From: Sphingobium sp. Cam5-1
GTDB taxonomy: Bacteria > Pseudomonadota > Alphaproteobacteria > Sphingomonadales > Sphingomonadaceae
Direction: 5' to 3'
Length of the DNA stretch: 64,000 bases
Assembly: GCF_015693305.1 (NCBI RefSeq)
Contig: NZ_CP065138.1
Span: forward strand, 2,232,001-2,296,000
Part shown: piece by piece, positions 45,934 to 56,489 of the stretch
How the letters are laid out: each line of letters opens with the position of its first letter
Position numbering within the stretch: the stretch's first letter is position 1
Notes under the pieces: model-generated
What the model saw: only the letters and a program-made list of their open reading frames with translations
Databases searched by the model: none
Told to the model about the DNA's origin: nothing
Program-made: the position numbers and the translations under genes

Positions 45934-47992
45934 TAGTCCTCCACGCCAAGCTGCCAGAGGATGAAGGAGAATTCCTCGGCCGTTTCCTGAAGGCTTTCGA
46001 AGCGGCCCGACTTGCCGCCATGGCCTGCCCCCATGTTGGTCTTGAGCAGCAGGACATTGTTGTCCGTTTTGGTCGCGCGCAGCTTTGCCACCCACTTGGC
46101 GGGTTCCCAATAGGTAACGCGCGGGTCGTTGAGACCGGCGGTGACGAGCAGCGGCGGGTAGGATTGCGCCCTCACATTATTGTAGGGATCGTAGGACAGG
46201 ATCGTCTCAAACGCCGCCTTATCCTCGATCGGGTTGCCCCATTCGGGCCATTCGCCGGGCGTCAGGGGCAGGCTTTCGTCCAGCATCGTGTTGAGTACGT
46301 CCACGAAGGGAACATGCGCGACGACTGCGCCCCAGAGGTCAGGATCGCTATTGATGACTGCCCCCATCAACTCGCCGCCTGCCGAGCCGCCCGAAATGCT
46401 GATCCGGCCCTTTGATGTGTAGCCGCGCTCGATCAGCCCCTTCGCCACATCAACAAAGTCGTTGAAGGTATTGGTCCGCTTGTCGAGCTTGCCGTCCAGA
46501 TACCATTGCTGGCCAAGGTCATCGCCCCCCGGATATGGGCGAGAGCGAACACAAAGCCCCGGTCGAGCAGCGACAGGCGGCTGGTCGAAAAACCCGGCTC
46601 CATCGCAATGCCATAGGCGCCGTAGCCATAAAGGTGGAGCGGTGCGCTGCCGTCGCGGGGGTGGTCCTTCGGATACACGATTGAGACCGGGATCGGCGTG
46701 CCGTCACGCGCGGGGATGGTCAGCCGTTCGGTTGTATAGCGGGTCGCGTCATAGCCCGAGGGGATTTCCTGGACCTTCAGGACCTCCATCTCGCCGGTGG
46801 CGAGGTGATAGTCGTAGATGGTGTCCGGCGTGACCATCGATTCATAGCCGATGCGCAGCTTCGTCACGTCATATTCGGGATTATCGTCGAGCGAGGCGGA
46901 ATAGCTCGCCTCCGGGAAAGGAAGCCGTTTGGCCGAGTGGGTCGCGTAATCGCGCAGCTCGATCTGGTCGAGCCCATCCTGCCGCCCTTCGGTGACGTAG
47001 AAGTTTTTGAACAGGGTGAAGTCGGTCAGGTAGAAATGCGGATCGGCGGCGATCACTTCCGACCATTCGTCCGGAGCATCCAGCGAGGCTTTCACCAGCC
47101 GGAAGTTGGGATGGGTGTCGTTGGTGCGGATGTAGAGCGTGTCTTCATGCTCATCGACATCATATTCGCGGCCGGGCTTGCGCGCGGAGACCAGCAACGG
47201 CTGAGCCAAGGGATTGTCAGCGGGCAGCAGCCAGCTTTCGGTGGTGACATGATCCCCCGTTGCGATGACGATCCATTTTTCCGAGGAGGTGAGGCCAACC
47301 GACACGCGGAAGCCCTCATCATCCTCATGGAAAAGTTCGATATCGCTATCCACCGGCTGGCCCAGCCAATGGAGGCGCGTATTGTCGGTGCGCCACTGAT
47401 CGTTGGCGATGCCGTAGAGCAGCCCCTTGCTGTCGCTGGTCCAGACGAGCGATGACAGCGTGTCGGGGATGACTTCGGGCAGGATTTCGCCCGTGAAGAG
47501 GTCCTTGATCCGCGCCTCGAACCGTTCCGAACCATTATTGTCGATGGCGTAGGCGAGGTAGCGGCCGTCGGGGCTGACGGACAGTGCGCCCAGGCGGAAA
47601 TATTCATGACCCTCCGCCAACGCAGGCTCATCCAGGATCAGCTGATCTTCACCGCCTGCAACCGGGCGGCGATACCATTTGCGATATTGCGCGCCGGTTT
47701 CGAACGCCCGCCAATAGACATAGTCGCCGTCCTTTTGCGGGACGGAGCTGTCGTCTTCCTTGATGCGGCCCTTCATCTCCGCAAAAAGCGCGTCGGTCAG
47801 CCGCTTGTGAGGCTCCATCGCCTTTTCGAAAAAGGCGTTTTCCGCCTCAAGATAGGACAGGACATCCTTGTCCTTCACGTCCGGATAACCCGGATCGCGC
47901 AGCCATGCCCAGGGGTCTTCCACCGTGATGCCGTGGTGGGCGAAGCTGTGCGGGCGGCGGGCGGCGGAAGGAGGCGTGCTGTCGGCGGTCAT
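45933..47992 (-). pseudogene. ptrB: oligopeptidase B (S9 family), disrupted by a one-base frameshift
   Basis: Two overlapping frames together make one prolyl-oligopeptidase-family protein of about 686 residues that cleaves peptides after basic residues. The 5' frame (47992 to 46433) gives the N-terminus and beta-propeller and reads FALAHIRG before going out of phase. The 3' frame (to 45933) supplies GGSAGGELMG (catalytic Ser), LLVTAGLNDPRV (Asp) and GAGHGG (His). In the correct phase the bridging sequence reads GDDLGQQWYLDGKLDKRTNT, as in intact OpB. The break is at a run of six C (46525-46530; six G on the coding strand, seven needed). Either a true inactivation or a homopolymer sequencing error. 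Confidence 0.88.
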
Positions 47993-48098
47993 TCAGTATC
48001 CTGATTCTCGTATAGGAGGCGCGCTGGCATAAGCGGCTGGGCCTGCTTATGTTGGCGGCAGCCCGCCCTGCGCAAGGGTTCTCGATCAAGGAAATGCG

Positions 48099-49880
48099 AT
48101 GTCGACCCATGAAGACCGTCTGAAAGCGCTGCGCGAACAGCTGATGCGCGAGCGGCTGGACGGTTTTGTCGTGCCGCTGACCGACGAGCATATGAGCGAA
48201 TATGTCGGCGAATATGCGCAGCGCCTTGCCTGGCTAACGGGCTTTCAAGGGTCGGCGGGAAGCGCGGTGGTGCTTCAGCAAGAAGCGGCGATCTTTGTCG
48301 ATGGGCGCTACACGCTGCAAGTGCGCGAGCAGGTCGATGCCGCGCATTGGCAATTTGAGAGCGTGCCGCAGACGTCCGTCGCAGGATGGCTTGGCGTTCA
48401 TGCTCCCGAGGGCGGGCGGATCGGTTATGATCCTTGGCTGCACACCCGCGCATGGGTGAAGGCGGCGAGCGAAGCGCTGGCGGAACGCGGGGCGGAGCTG
48501 GTGGCGGTGGAGGCCAACCCGGTCGACGCGGTCTGGCCCGATCGCCCAGCGCCCAGCGATGCGCGGCTGGTGGTCCATGAGGATCGCTATGCCGGGCAGA
48601 GCGCTGCTGAGAAGCGGCAGGCAATGGCCGACTGGTTGACGGCGAAGAAGGCGGACGCGGTGGTGCTGTCGGCACTGGATTCCATCGCCTGGACCTTCAA
48701 CATCCGCGGCAAGGATGTGTCGCGCACCCCTGTCGCGCTGGCCTATGCTATCGTGCATGCCGATGCGACGGCGGACCTCTATGTCGCGCCCGAGAAGATG
48801 GACGAGGCGGTCGTGCAGCATCTGGGCAACGCAGTGCGAGTGCATCCGCGCGCGGACTTTGCCGGGGCGCTGGCAGGGTTTGCAGGCAAGACGGTGGCAG
48901 CGGACCCGGAGCGCGCCGTCTCGGCGATTTTCGAAGCGCTGGGCGCGGGCGGGGCGACGATATTACCGCTCCGCGATCCGGCCGTGCTGCCCAAGGCGAT
49001 CAAGAACCCGGTGGAGATTGCCGGGCATAAGGCAGCGCAGGCACGCGACGGTGCTGCCCTGTCGCGTTTCCTGCACTGGATTGCCGTCGAAACGCCCAAG
49101 GGCGGGGTAGATGAACTTGCCGCCGCCGCCCGGCTGGAGGCTTTCCGCAAGGAGACCGGGCTGCTGGAGGACCTGTCCTTCGACACGATCAGTGGCGCTG
49201 GGCCTAATGGGGCGGTGGTGCATTACCGGGTCGAGGAGAAAACGAACCGGCCGATCGAGCCGGGATCTTTCTATCTGGTCGATTCGGGCGGCCAGTATCG
49301 CGACGGCACGACCGATGTGACGCGGACGATCGCGATCGGCACGCCGACGGAAGAGATGAAGCGGCGCTTCACGCTGGTGCTGAAGGGGCATATCGCGCTT
49401 AGCCGCGCGCTGTTTCCAACAGGAACGCGCGGTAGCCAGCTGGATGTTCTGGCGCGCCAGTTTCTTTGGGCGGAAGGGCTCGATTATGCCCATGGCACGG
49501 GACATGGCGTCGGTAGCTTCCTATCGGTGCATGAAGGGCCGCAGCGCATCGCGACGGCGGGAGGTGGCGACGAACCACTGCAACCGGGCATGATCCTTTC
49601 CAACGAACCAGGCTATTACAAAACGGGCGAATATGGGATTCGCATCGAAAATCTGGTGCTGGTCGAAGGGCGCGATGTGCCCGGGGCCGAGCGGGAGATG
49701 CTTGGCTTTGAAACGCTGACCTTCGCGCCGATCGATCGCAATGCCATCGCGGTGGAATTGCTGACGGCGGACGAGCGTGCCTGGATTGATGCCTACCATG
49801 CCAAGGTGGTGGAGATTGTCGGGCCGCAGCTGGAAGGTGGCGTGCTGGAATGGTTGAAGCAGGCCTGCGCGCCCTTGTGA
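48099..49880 (+). CDS. Xaa-Pro aminopeptidase (M24B)
   Basis: 593-residue three-domain aminopeptidase P, similar to eukaryotic XPNPEP1. Two N-terminal creatinase-like domains (FVVPLTDEHMSEYVGEYAQRLAWLTGF...; VDGRYTLQVREQVD) precede the pita-bread metal site: YLVDSGGQYRDGTTDVTRT (Asp ligands), GTGHGVGSFLSVHEGP (His), SNEPGYY (Glu) and ENLVLVE (Glu). Removes N-terminal residues before Pro. Divergent from the oligopeptidase gene. Confidence 0.94.
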   Translation: MSTHEDRLKALREQLMRERLDGFVVPLTDEHMSEYVGEYAQRLAWLTGFQGSAGSAVVLQQEAAIFVDGRYTLQVREQVDAAHWQFESVPQTSVAGWLGVHAPEGGRIGYDPWLHTRAWVKAASEALAERGAELVAVEANPVDAVWPDRPAPSDARLVVHEDRYAGQSAAEKRQAMADWLTAKKADAVVLSALDSIAWTFNIRGKDVSRTPVALAYAIVHADATADLYVAPEKMDEAVVQHLGNAVRVHPRADFAGALAGFAGKTVAADPERAVSAIFEALGAGGATILPLRDPAVLPKAIKNPVEIAGHKAAQARDGAALSRFLHWIAVETPKGGVDELAAAARLEAFRKETGLLEDLSFDTISGAGPNGAVVHYRVEEKTNRPIEPGSFYLVDSGGQYRDGTTDVTRTIAIGTPTEEMKRRFTLVLKGHIALSRALFPTGTRGSQLDVLARQFLWAEGLDYAHGTGHGVGSFLSVHEGPQRIATAGGGDEPLQPGMILSNEPGYYKTGEYGIRIENLVLVEGRDVPGAEREMLGFETLTFAPIDRNAIAVELLTADERAWIDAYHAKVVEIVGPQLEGGVLEWLKQACAPL

Positions 49881-49893
49881 CGGCGCCGCGCCC

Positions 49894-50037
49894 CTATTCG
49901 TCGGGCTGATTTTTCGGGTTGGCTGGTGACGGCGTGGCGCGGCCCGCCTCCTCCCGCGCCTGCGCCTTGCGGCGGCGCAAATTGTCGCGCAGCGCCTGCG
50001 CCAGCCGTGCCTTGCGATCGTCCTGTCCACTGGTCAT
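49894..50037 (-). CDS. small basic hypothetical protein
   Basis: 47 residues (ATG 50037), very basic: DDRKARLAQALRDNLRRRKAQAREEAGR then a Pro/Asn-rich tail. The helical Arg/Ala pattern is like short conserved proteins seen beside tRNA genes in sphingomonads. Stop TAG at 49894, just after the aminopeptidase stop on the other strand. Moderately supported; an upstream Met at 50064 is possible. Confidence 0.5.
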   Translation of the reverse strand: MTSGQDDRKARLAQALRDNLRRRKAQAREEAGRATPSPANPKNQPDE

Positions 50038-50150
50038 CGCCGCGCCATAAGCAAATTGGGGCATCGGCCGCAACCCGCCTTGACAAGCAGGACGCGCGCG
50101 GCCATAGGCCCGGCTCCGCAGCCCGAAAGGCTCTGCGGGATGGTGAAAGT

Positions 50151-50225
<75 letters not shown>

Positions 50226-50335
50226 TTTCCCGACCGGCTGGAGCAGTAATGCTCGCCTATTTTTGATTATTGTTACGTAATTTAATCCATATTATTTGGC
50301 CTGCGGGGAATCGGGAAATCCGGGGGGAATTTTAG

Positions 50336-51310
50336 GTGCGCGAGCAACAAGCCGTTGCGCACGAGGTCTTGGCGTTTCTTCAGCGTCAAAGCCTTGCGCC
50401 TACGCCGCAAAATTACGCTATGGGCTACGTGCTGAAAAACGGCACGAACGAGCCGCTGTCGAAAGCCGTCAACGATGCCACGGACGGCGGCATCAGGATG
50501 AGCCAGCAGCAGGCGGACGACATCTTCGTGCGCTGTCTCGGCAGCTTTGGCGGTCAGGGTGGAGCCCATAACGCCGACGCACTGAGAAACCAGACCCGGC
50601 ATCAGCTCCTGCGGTTGGCCGAAGTCGCGAACAGCGCGGCGGAACGAACCGGGGATTTCAACCGGGACCTCAACATCGGTTATGAAAAGCTGGCGGACAA
50701 GGACGTCGCTGGCGTGGGCCTTGTCATTTCCGACATGATCGAACGCTCCTTGCGGGCCGAGCAGGACCTTGCCGCAGCGGCGAGGGAGGTGGAAGTCCTG
50801 AGGCAGGAACTCGACACCGCGCGCCATGATGCGAACCTTGATGCGTTGACCGGCCTGTTTAACCGACGGGCGCTGGAGACGGCGATGGACCGGCTGAAAG
50901 GCGGAAAGCTCTCCTTTGTCGTCGCGATCTGCGACGTCGATCATTTCAAGCGCGTCAACGACCAATATGGCCATTCGGTCGGCGACCGGGTGCTGAAGAT
51001 GGTCGCAACTTCCCTGGTCGAAAGCTGCGGCGGGCAACTAGTGGGCCGCTGGGGCGGCGAGGAATTCCTGGTGATCGTGCAGGGATTGGCGCCAGAACAG
51101 GCCGTGGAATTGCTGGATACAGCTCGGCGCGACCTAGGCCAACGGGCCTTCAGGCTGCGCGACACGGATGAGCCGATGGGGGCCATCACCTTTTCGGCGG
51201 GCGTTGCTCTGGTCAGCGAGGGTGCGGAATGGTCAGATGCGCTCAATGACGCCGATGCGGCGCTATACCGGGCCAAGGCGCAGGGACGGAACCTGATCCT
51301 GATGGCATGA
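50336..51310 (+). CDS. GGDEF diguanylate cyclase
   Basis: 324 residues: an N-terminal helical region (about 1-165) with a coiled-coil RAEQDLAAAAREVEVLRQELDTAR, then a GGDEF domain (LDALTGLFNRRALETAM, VAICDVDHFKRVNDQYGHSVGD, GRWGGEEFLVIV). The intact GGEEF active site suggests c-di-GMP synthesis; the RxxD inhibitory site normally upstream of GGEEF is not seen (GGQLVGRW instead). GTG start with GGGGGGAA upstream. Not linked to an EAL domain. The N-terminal sensor is unclassified. Confidence 0.92.
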   Translation: MREQQAVAHEVLAFLQRQSLAPTPQNYAMGYVLKNGTNEPLSKAVNDATDGGIRMSQQQADDIFVRCLGSFGGQGGAHNADALRNQTRHQLLRLAEVANSAAERTGDFNRDLNIGYEKLADKDVAGVGLVISDMIERSLRAEQDLAAAAREVEVLRQELDTARHDANLDALTGLFNRRALETAMDRLKGGKLSFVVAICDVDHFKRVNDQYGHSVGDRVLKMVATSLVESCGGQLVGRWGGEEFLVIVQGLAPEQAVELLDTARRDLGQRAFRLRDTDEPMGAITFSAGVALVSEGAEWSDALNDADAALYRAKAQGRNLILMA

Positions 51311-51361
51311 CCGGCTGTGCTGCCGTGTCCCCGTCTCTTCCCGAAGTGTGACGAGCGCAGG

Positions 51362-52123
51362 TCAGGGTAGTGGCTTTGGCAGCCAACTCAAATCCTGCGC
51401 GAGTGTTCGGGTCGGTACGCCGCTGAGTTTGCGCAAGCCCGGGACGTTGAGCAGTTCGATCATATGACCGTCCCGCAGAATGAGTCCCTTGTCCTCCAGC
51501 GTGCGGAAGACGCGGTTCACATGGACGGCGGTAAGGCCGATGACGTCGCCAATCTGTTCCTGCGTCAGCGGATGTTCGAAACGCGGCCCGGTGCCCGGAT
51601 GAACCACATTCAGGCGGCCATGCAGGTGAACCAGAAAATCGGCGAGGCGGCTTTCGGCCGAAGTACGGCCGATCGAGCAGAGCCTGTCCATCAGCATGAC
51701 GCGTTCCTGCTGTACGCTGAGGAACATGAGGGCCGCCATGTGCGGCGCGCGGGTGAAAAGGCTGCCAAATGCCGACAGGCTGATCGACCGCAGCTTAACG
51801 GGCGTGAGCGCCGTCAAAGTCTCCGCCGCCCGGTCGAGCGCCATGCTGGGCGTGCCGAGAATATCGCCGGGCAGATGCACCTTCAATATCTGCCGCCCGC
51901 CATCGGCCAGCGTCATGCTGCTGATCGCCCAGCCTTCCAGCAGCATATAGATTGATTGGGGTGTATCCCCCTCCCGCCGTATCGTCCGGTTGCGCGCGAC
52001 CTGCTGAACCGGGCCTGCGAGGCTGGAGAAGATTTCGAGTTCCGCCGGGCTGGGCGATCGAAATTCAGCCAGTCGGGCTGTCGAAAAAGATGGCGAAGAA
52101 GAATCAGCGAAAATTGCGTGCAC
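51362..52123 (-). CDS. Crp/Fnr family transcription regulator
   Basis: 253 residues: cyclic-nucleotide-binding-like fold (IRREGDTPQSIYMLLEGWAISSMTLADGGRQILKVHLPGDILG) and a C-terminal winged helix with PLTQEQIGDVIGLTAVHVNRVFRTLEDKGLI. No N-terminal cysteine cluster as in FNR, so it is not an iron-sulfur oxygen sensor; the effector is unknown. Similar regulators are common and multiply paralogous in sphingomonads. Convergent with the GGDEF gene. Confidence 0.9.
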   Translation of the reverse strand: MHAIFADSSSPSFSTARLAEFRSPSPAELEIFSSLAGPVQQVARNRTIRREGDTPQSIYMLLEGWAISSMTLADGGRQILKVHLPGDILGTPSMALDRAAETLTALTPVKLRSISLSAFGSLFTRAPHMAALMFLSVQQERVMLMDRLCSIGRTSAESRLADFLVHLHGRLNVVHPGTGPRFEHPLTQEQIGDVIGLTAVHVNRVFRTLEDKGLILRDGHMIELLNVPGLRKLSGVPTRTLAQDLSWLPKPLP

Positions 52124-52204
52124 GGAGCCTCGGATCGGATCGTTCCGGCCGCTCTAGCAAAGCGCGCGCCTGCCCTCTTTAAAGTGGAGCAAGAAGCGCG
52201 AGAT

Positions 52205-54217
52205 TCAACGGTTCAGCGTCAATCCGATCCATAATGTGCGCGGCGCGCCAATATCCTCCGACACTCCTGCGGGGGTCGTCACGCGGCGGGTTACGACATC
52301 TTCATCGAACAGATTTTCGCCGCGCAGGATCAATTGGACGCCATGCCCGATCGGCAAGCGGGCGACGGCGTCGGCCGTCACGGCGCCCGGCAGGCGATCG
52401 ACATGAAGATCGTCTTCATATTGAGCGGAGACATAACGCAGGGTGGCGGACAGGCTGGGTCCGCGCTGCGGCTGCCAGGCCAATGTCGTGCTGGCGGCGT
52501 GGCGAGGCGTCTGGGCGGGGGAAAGGCCGTCGAACAGGCTGCCTGGCGCATGAACGACGCTATGGCTATAAGCATAGGAGGCGGACAGGAAGATCGGGCC
52601 TATCTGGCCGACAGCGGTCAGTTCCACCCCCTTGGCGACGATGGCATCGACATTTTCCCGCTTGCGCAGATTGGTGTCTTTCGTGACGTTGGCGATGGCG
52701 TCGTCCAGCCGGTTATAGAAGGCGGTTGCCGACAAGGTCATGCCTTTGACGGGGCTGATGTCGACCCCAGCCTCGATCCCCTTCAGCTTCTCCGGCGTCA
52801 GAGCGTCATTGGCCTGCGTCCTGACCGACCCGACGAAGAAAGGCCGGTAAAGCTCATTCAGCGTCGGCAGGCGGAAGCCGGTATAGGCCGCGCCGCGCAG
52901 GGCAATGCCCTCACCGGCATGCCATAGTAGCCCGGCCCGGCCCGACATCTGCCAGTCGGAGCGGTTCTCAAATTCCCGGTCGGTCGCGCCAACACCCGCC
53001 GCGCGGAAGAAGCCGTTATTGATCGTCCAGCGGTCGGCTCGCACCCCTCCGGTCAGGACAAGGCGACCCAGCGTCCAGTCGTCTTCAGCGAACATGCCCG
53101 TGGTGAGTTGTCGCCCCCCCGCATGGCGGCGCGCGGTGACCAATCCGGTGATGGCGCTGTAGGCATCCTCAAACATGTCGCCGCTGGCAAAACGGCTGTC
53201 CACACCGATGCGCAGCAGATGGTCCGGGCCAACCGGCGGCCGCAGTTCGACTTTGCCACCAAGGCCGGTGGAAGGCGTGTTCCGCTGATTCAGCGTCTTG
53301 CGGAAAGGCGGATTGGAGGAAATCACGATGTTCGAAAAGTTGCGCGCCTGAACATAGGCAAGGGCGTCGACCTGCCACCGGCCGCGCGACACATAGCGGA
53401 TGCTTGCATCCTGTCCTTCGCTCACACTGTCCGCGCCACGAAAGCGAAGCGTCCGATCGTCGTGGAACAATGTCGTGCGGAATTGCAACTCCTCATTGGC
53501 GGAAACCGGAACCACGGCGCGCAGATTGGCCGACCAACTATCATAGGCGGCAGGAACCGTCGCTGAAACGCGCTGGTCCGATGGCGTGGTTTGGAAACCA
53601 TCTCCCCTGTCCCAACGGCCGGAAAGGGAGACGAAGCCGCCGCCAAGATCAGGCGTGAGGCTGGCGGACAGTTCGGTTGCATCGCGACTGCCATAAAGGG
53701 CGCTGGCGGACATCATGGGCAATTGTTCGCGCGTGGCGCTTGCCAGTTCGATGGTCCCTGCGACCGCGCCCGATCCGAAAGCGCCGACGCCGCCGCCCCG
53801 CGTCACCCGGACGCCGGAAAGCCGATCCGGCACCAGCGCGCTGAAAGGGATGTAGCCGAAAAACGGGTCGGCCATCGGCACGCCGTCCAAGAGCACCAGG
53901 GTACGGCTGGACGCATTGCCGCCCAATGCGCGCAAGCTCGCCCCTTGGGCCGAGGGGTTTGCCGACCGGCTGTCGGATCGGCGAAACTGCTGGAACCCGG
54001 CCACATCGGTCAGAATGCTTTCGATCCTGCCTGACGCACTGTTTAGCAGGCGTTGCCGTTCGATCTCCACCGACCCATAGGCAGGCGTGCCAGGCGGCAG
54101 GGGCAAGCCCGCTCCCGTGATGACGATGCGCGCCTCCGCTTTGTCAGACGCCGCCGGTTGGGCGAGCGCGGCAGAGGGCAGCAATGCAGGCAACAGGCAA
54201 AGGTACGCAGCTTTCAT
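52205..54217 (-). CDS. TonB-dependent outer-membrane receptor
   Basis: 670 residues: signal peptide (LCLLPALLPSAALAQPA), plug domain (RIESILTDVAGFQQFRRSDSRSANPSAQGASLRALGGNASSRTLVLLDGVPM) and a 22-strand barrel ending APRTLWIGLTLNR. The plug most resembles BtuB/CirA-type vitamin or siderophore receptors. It begins 55 bp after paoC on the same strand and may be co-transcribed. No metal-binding or riboswitch element was found in the short gap. ATG 54217 is preceded, after a hairpin, by a near-perfect TAAGGAGGAG ribosome site 23 nt upstream. Confidence 0.9.
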   Translation of the reverse strand: MKAAYLCLLPALLPSAALAQPAASDKAEARIVITGAGLPLPPGTPAYGSVEIERQRLLNSASGRIESILTDVAGFQQFRRSDSRSANPSAQGASLRALGGNASSRTLVLLDGVPMADPFFGYIPFSALVPDRLSGVRVTRGGGVGAFGSGAVAGTIELASATREQLPMMSASALYGSRDATELSASLTPDLGGGFVSLSGRWDRGDGFQTTPSDQRVSATVPAAYDSWSANLRAVVPVSANEELQFRTTLFHDDRTLRFRGADSVSEGQDASIRYVSRGRWQVDALAYVQARNFSNIVISSNPPFRKTLNQRNTPSTGLGGKVELRPPVGPDHLLRIGVDSRFASGDMFEDAYSAITGLVTARRHAGGRQLTTGMFAEDDWTLGRLVLTGGVRADRWTINNGFFRAAGVGATDREFENRSDWQMSGRAGLLWHAGEGIALRGAAYTGFRLPTLNELYRPFFVGSVRTQANDALTPEKLKGIEAGVDISPVKGMTLSATAFYNRLDDAIANVTKDTNLRKRENVDAIVAKGVELTAVGQIGPIFLSASYAYSHSVVHAPGSLFDGLSPAQTPRHAASTTLAWQPQRGPSLSATLRYVSAQYEDDLHVDRLPGAVTADAVARLPIGHGVQLILRGENLFDEDVVTRRVTTPAGVSEDIGAPRTLWIGLTLNR

Positions 54218-54250
54218 GGCGCCGCTGATAGCGGTGCGCCCTCCTCCTTA
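54218..54250 (-). promoter_or_regulatory. ribosome site separated from start by a hairpin
   Basis: On the minus strand TAAGGAGGAG is followed by GGCGCACCGCTATCAGCGGCGCC and then ATG 54217. The 23 bases fold as GGCG/CGCC plus CCGCT/AGCGG around ATC, bringing the strong Shine-Dalgarno sequence to normal distance from the start codon. No other in-frame start lies closer to it. Possible translational control point. Confidence 0.55.
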
Positions 54251-54272
54251 CAATGACGCCGCGCGGCCAGCG

Positions 54273-56489
54273 TCAGGCGAGCGCCGACCCCGCCCGCCCG
54301 GCCAGCAGCTTGTCGATGGTGAGCGGATAGTCACGCAGGCGGATTCCCGTGGCGTTATAGATGGCATTGGCAACCGCCGCGCCAGCGCCGCAGATGCCGA
54401 GTTCGCCCACGCCCTTGGCCTTCATCGGAGAGGATTTATCGTCCAGTTCATCGATGAAGAGCACATCCTGCTCGGGAATGTCGGCATGCACGGGGACAAC
54501 ATATTCCGCCATGTCATGGTTGACGAAGAAGCCAAAGCGCGTGTCGACATGCAACGCCTCCATCAGCGCCGCGCCCACGCCCATTGTCATGGCGCCGATG
54601 ACCTGGCTGCGGGCCGATTTTGGATTGAGGATGCGGCCCGCCGCGAACGCGCCGCCCATTCGCCTGACCCGCACTTCCGCCGTGTCTATATCTACCCCGA
54701 CTTCGCAGAAATGCGCGCCAAAGGTCGCCTGCGCATAGTCTTTGGTCAATTTGCCGAAGGTGATCCGGTCCTCCGCCCACAGGCCGCCCTCTTCCGCGAG
54801 GCTGCCGATGGGCTGCGACTGATTGCCAAATCGCACCAGCCCATCTTCGAAAATGACGTCGTCCGCCGGGAAGCCAGCCTTGTCGGCGAGCTTTGTCCGC
54901 AAGGCGACGCAGGCGGCATAGAGTCCTGCGGTTGCGCTGTTCGCGCCGAACTGGCCGCCCGATCCGGCCGATATGGGAAAGCGGCTGTCGCCCAGACGCA
55001 CCGTAACCGCCTCGATCGGCACGCCCAGCATTTCCGCCGCCGTCTGCGCGAGGATGGTGTAGCTGCCGGTGCCGATATCCGTCATGTCGGTTTCCACGAC
55101 GACATGGCCGCGCCGGTCCACGCCGACCCGCGCGCCGGAGGGCGCGACGAGATTGTTACGGAAAGCGGCGGCCATGCCCATGCCGATCAGCCAGCGGCCG
55201 TCCCGAACCTGGCCGGGCTGCGGATGACGCTTTTCCCATCCGAAGCGTTCCGCACCCTGACGCAGGCATTCGATGAATTTGCGGCTGGAAAAGGGGCGCT
55301 GCAGCCCTGCTTCCGGATCATATTGCACATCGTTGCGGATGCGCAGCTCGACCGGGTCGATGTCACAGGCTTCGGCCAGTTCATCCATGGCGACTTCCAG
55401 CGCCAGCAGGCCCACGGCTTCACCCGGAGCGCGCATCGCATTGGCTTCGGGCAGGTCCAGTGCCGCCAACCGGTGCGCGGTCAGCCGATTGGCACCGCGA
55501 TAGAGCAACCGCGTCTGTTGCGCCGCAAGCTCCGGACCACCGCCGGGCAAGTCGCCGGACCAGACTTCATGAGCGATCGCGTCGATGACGCCATCCTTGT
55601 CCGCGCCGATGCGGATGCGCTGAATGGTCGCGGCGCGGTGGGTGGTATTGTTGGGCACCTGCGGTCGGGCGAGGGCCACCTTGACCGGCCGACCCGCCAT
55701 CCGTGCGCCCAGAGCCGCCAGCAGGGCGTCGGCGCGCAGGAACAGCTTGGCGCCGAATCCACCGCCGATATAAGGGGAGACGACCCGGACCTTTTCCTTC
55801 GGGATCTTCAGCGTCGCCGCCATGTCCTCAACGGTCCAGGCGACCATCTGGTTGGATGTCCACAAGGTCAGCTGGTCGCCATTCCATGCCGCCGTGGTCG
55901 CATGGGGTTCCATCATCGCATGGCTTTGGTCAGGCGTCGTGTAGCTTTGGTCGATCTTTACCGCCGCGCTGGCGAAACCAGCGTCGAAATCCCCCGCGCG
56001 CGTTTCGGCTGGGCCGCCGAATCCCTCTTCCGGCACGATGGCATTCCCGCGTTCGGTAGCGAGATCGTAACGCCCCTTTTCCGGACTGTATTCGATGCGC
56101 AGCAGCCGGGCGGCGTCGCGAGCATTTTCGAACGTATCGGCGACGATCAACGCCACCGCCTGATCATAATGTTCGATCAGGGGTCCGCCCAGCAGATGAG
56201 CGGTATTCTTCCCGCCCTTTGCCAACGGCCCGGCATTTTGATGCGTGACGATAGCCAGAACGCCCGGTGCAGATTGAGCGGCGCGCAGGTCCATGGCGTC
56301 GATCTTGCCCTTTGCGATTGCCGAGCCGACAATCCAGCCATAGGCGGCATGGGGTGCGGCATCATGCCGTTCATAGGCGTAGGGTGCGGTGCCCGTGACC
56401 TTTGCCGCTCCGTCGATCCGATCATGCGCAATCCCGACCACACGGCCGCGATCGATGGGATTGATGGTAGCGGGCTTGTCGAACTTCAT
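54273..56489 (-). CDS. paoC: aldehyde oxidase, molybdenum-cofactor subunit
   Basis: 738-residue large subunit of the xanthine dehydrogenase family, PaoC-like, binding the Mo cofactor. It has the [22 protein letters not shown] segment, the [13 protein letters not shown] substrate region, [36 protein letters not shown] and the C-terminal [19 protein letters not shown] with the active-site Glu of the GVGE motif. In E. coli PaoABC oxidises aromatic aldehydes in the periplasm. Overlaps paoB by four bases. Confidence 0.92.
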   Translation of the reverse strand: MKFDKPATINPIDRGRVVGIAHDRIDGAAKVTGTAPYAYERHDAAPHAAYGWIVGSAIAKGKIDAMDLRAAQSAPGVLAIVTHQNAGPLAKGGKNTAHLLGGPLIEHYDQAVALIVADTFENARDAARLLRIEYSPEKGRYDLATERGNAIVPEEGFGGPAETRAGDFDAGFASAAVKIDQSYTTPDQSHAMMEPHATTAAWNGDQLTLWTSNQMVAWTVEDMAATLKIPKEKVRVVSPYIGGGFGAKLFLRADALLAALGARMAGRPVKVALARPQVPNNTTHRAATIQRIRIGADKDGVIDAIAHEVWSGDLPGGGPELAAQQTRLLYRGANRLTAHRLAALDLPEANAMRAPGEAVGLLALEVAMDELAEACDIDPVELRIRNDVQYDPEAGLQRPFSSRKFIECLRQGAERFGWEKRHPQPGQVRDGRWLIGMGMAAAFRNNLVAPSGARVGVDRRGHVVVETDMTDIGTGSYTILAQTAAEMLGVPIEAVTVRLGDSRFPISAGSGGQFGANSATAGLYAACVALRTKLADKAGFPADDVIFEDGLVRFGNQSQPIGSLAEEGGLWAEDRITFGKLTKDYAQATFGAHFCEVGVDIDTAEVRVRRMGGAFAAGRILNPKSARSQVIGAMTMGVGAALMEALHVDTRFGFFVNHDMAEYVVPVHADIPEQDVLFIDELDDKSSPMKAKGVGELGICGAGAAVANAIYNATGIRLRDYPLTIDKLLAGRAGSALA

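Noticed and set aside
45446..46057. Upstream extension of the Ala-rich exported protein into the thioesterase region
   Set aside because: It overlaps a complete thioesterase gene in another frame; the signal peptide starts at 45445.
54218..54272. Possible cobalamin riboswitch before the TonB receptor
   Set aside because: Only 55 bp between genes, far too short for the conserved riboswitch fold; the only structure is the small hairpin.
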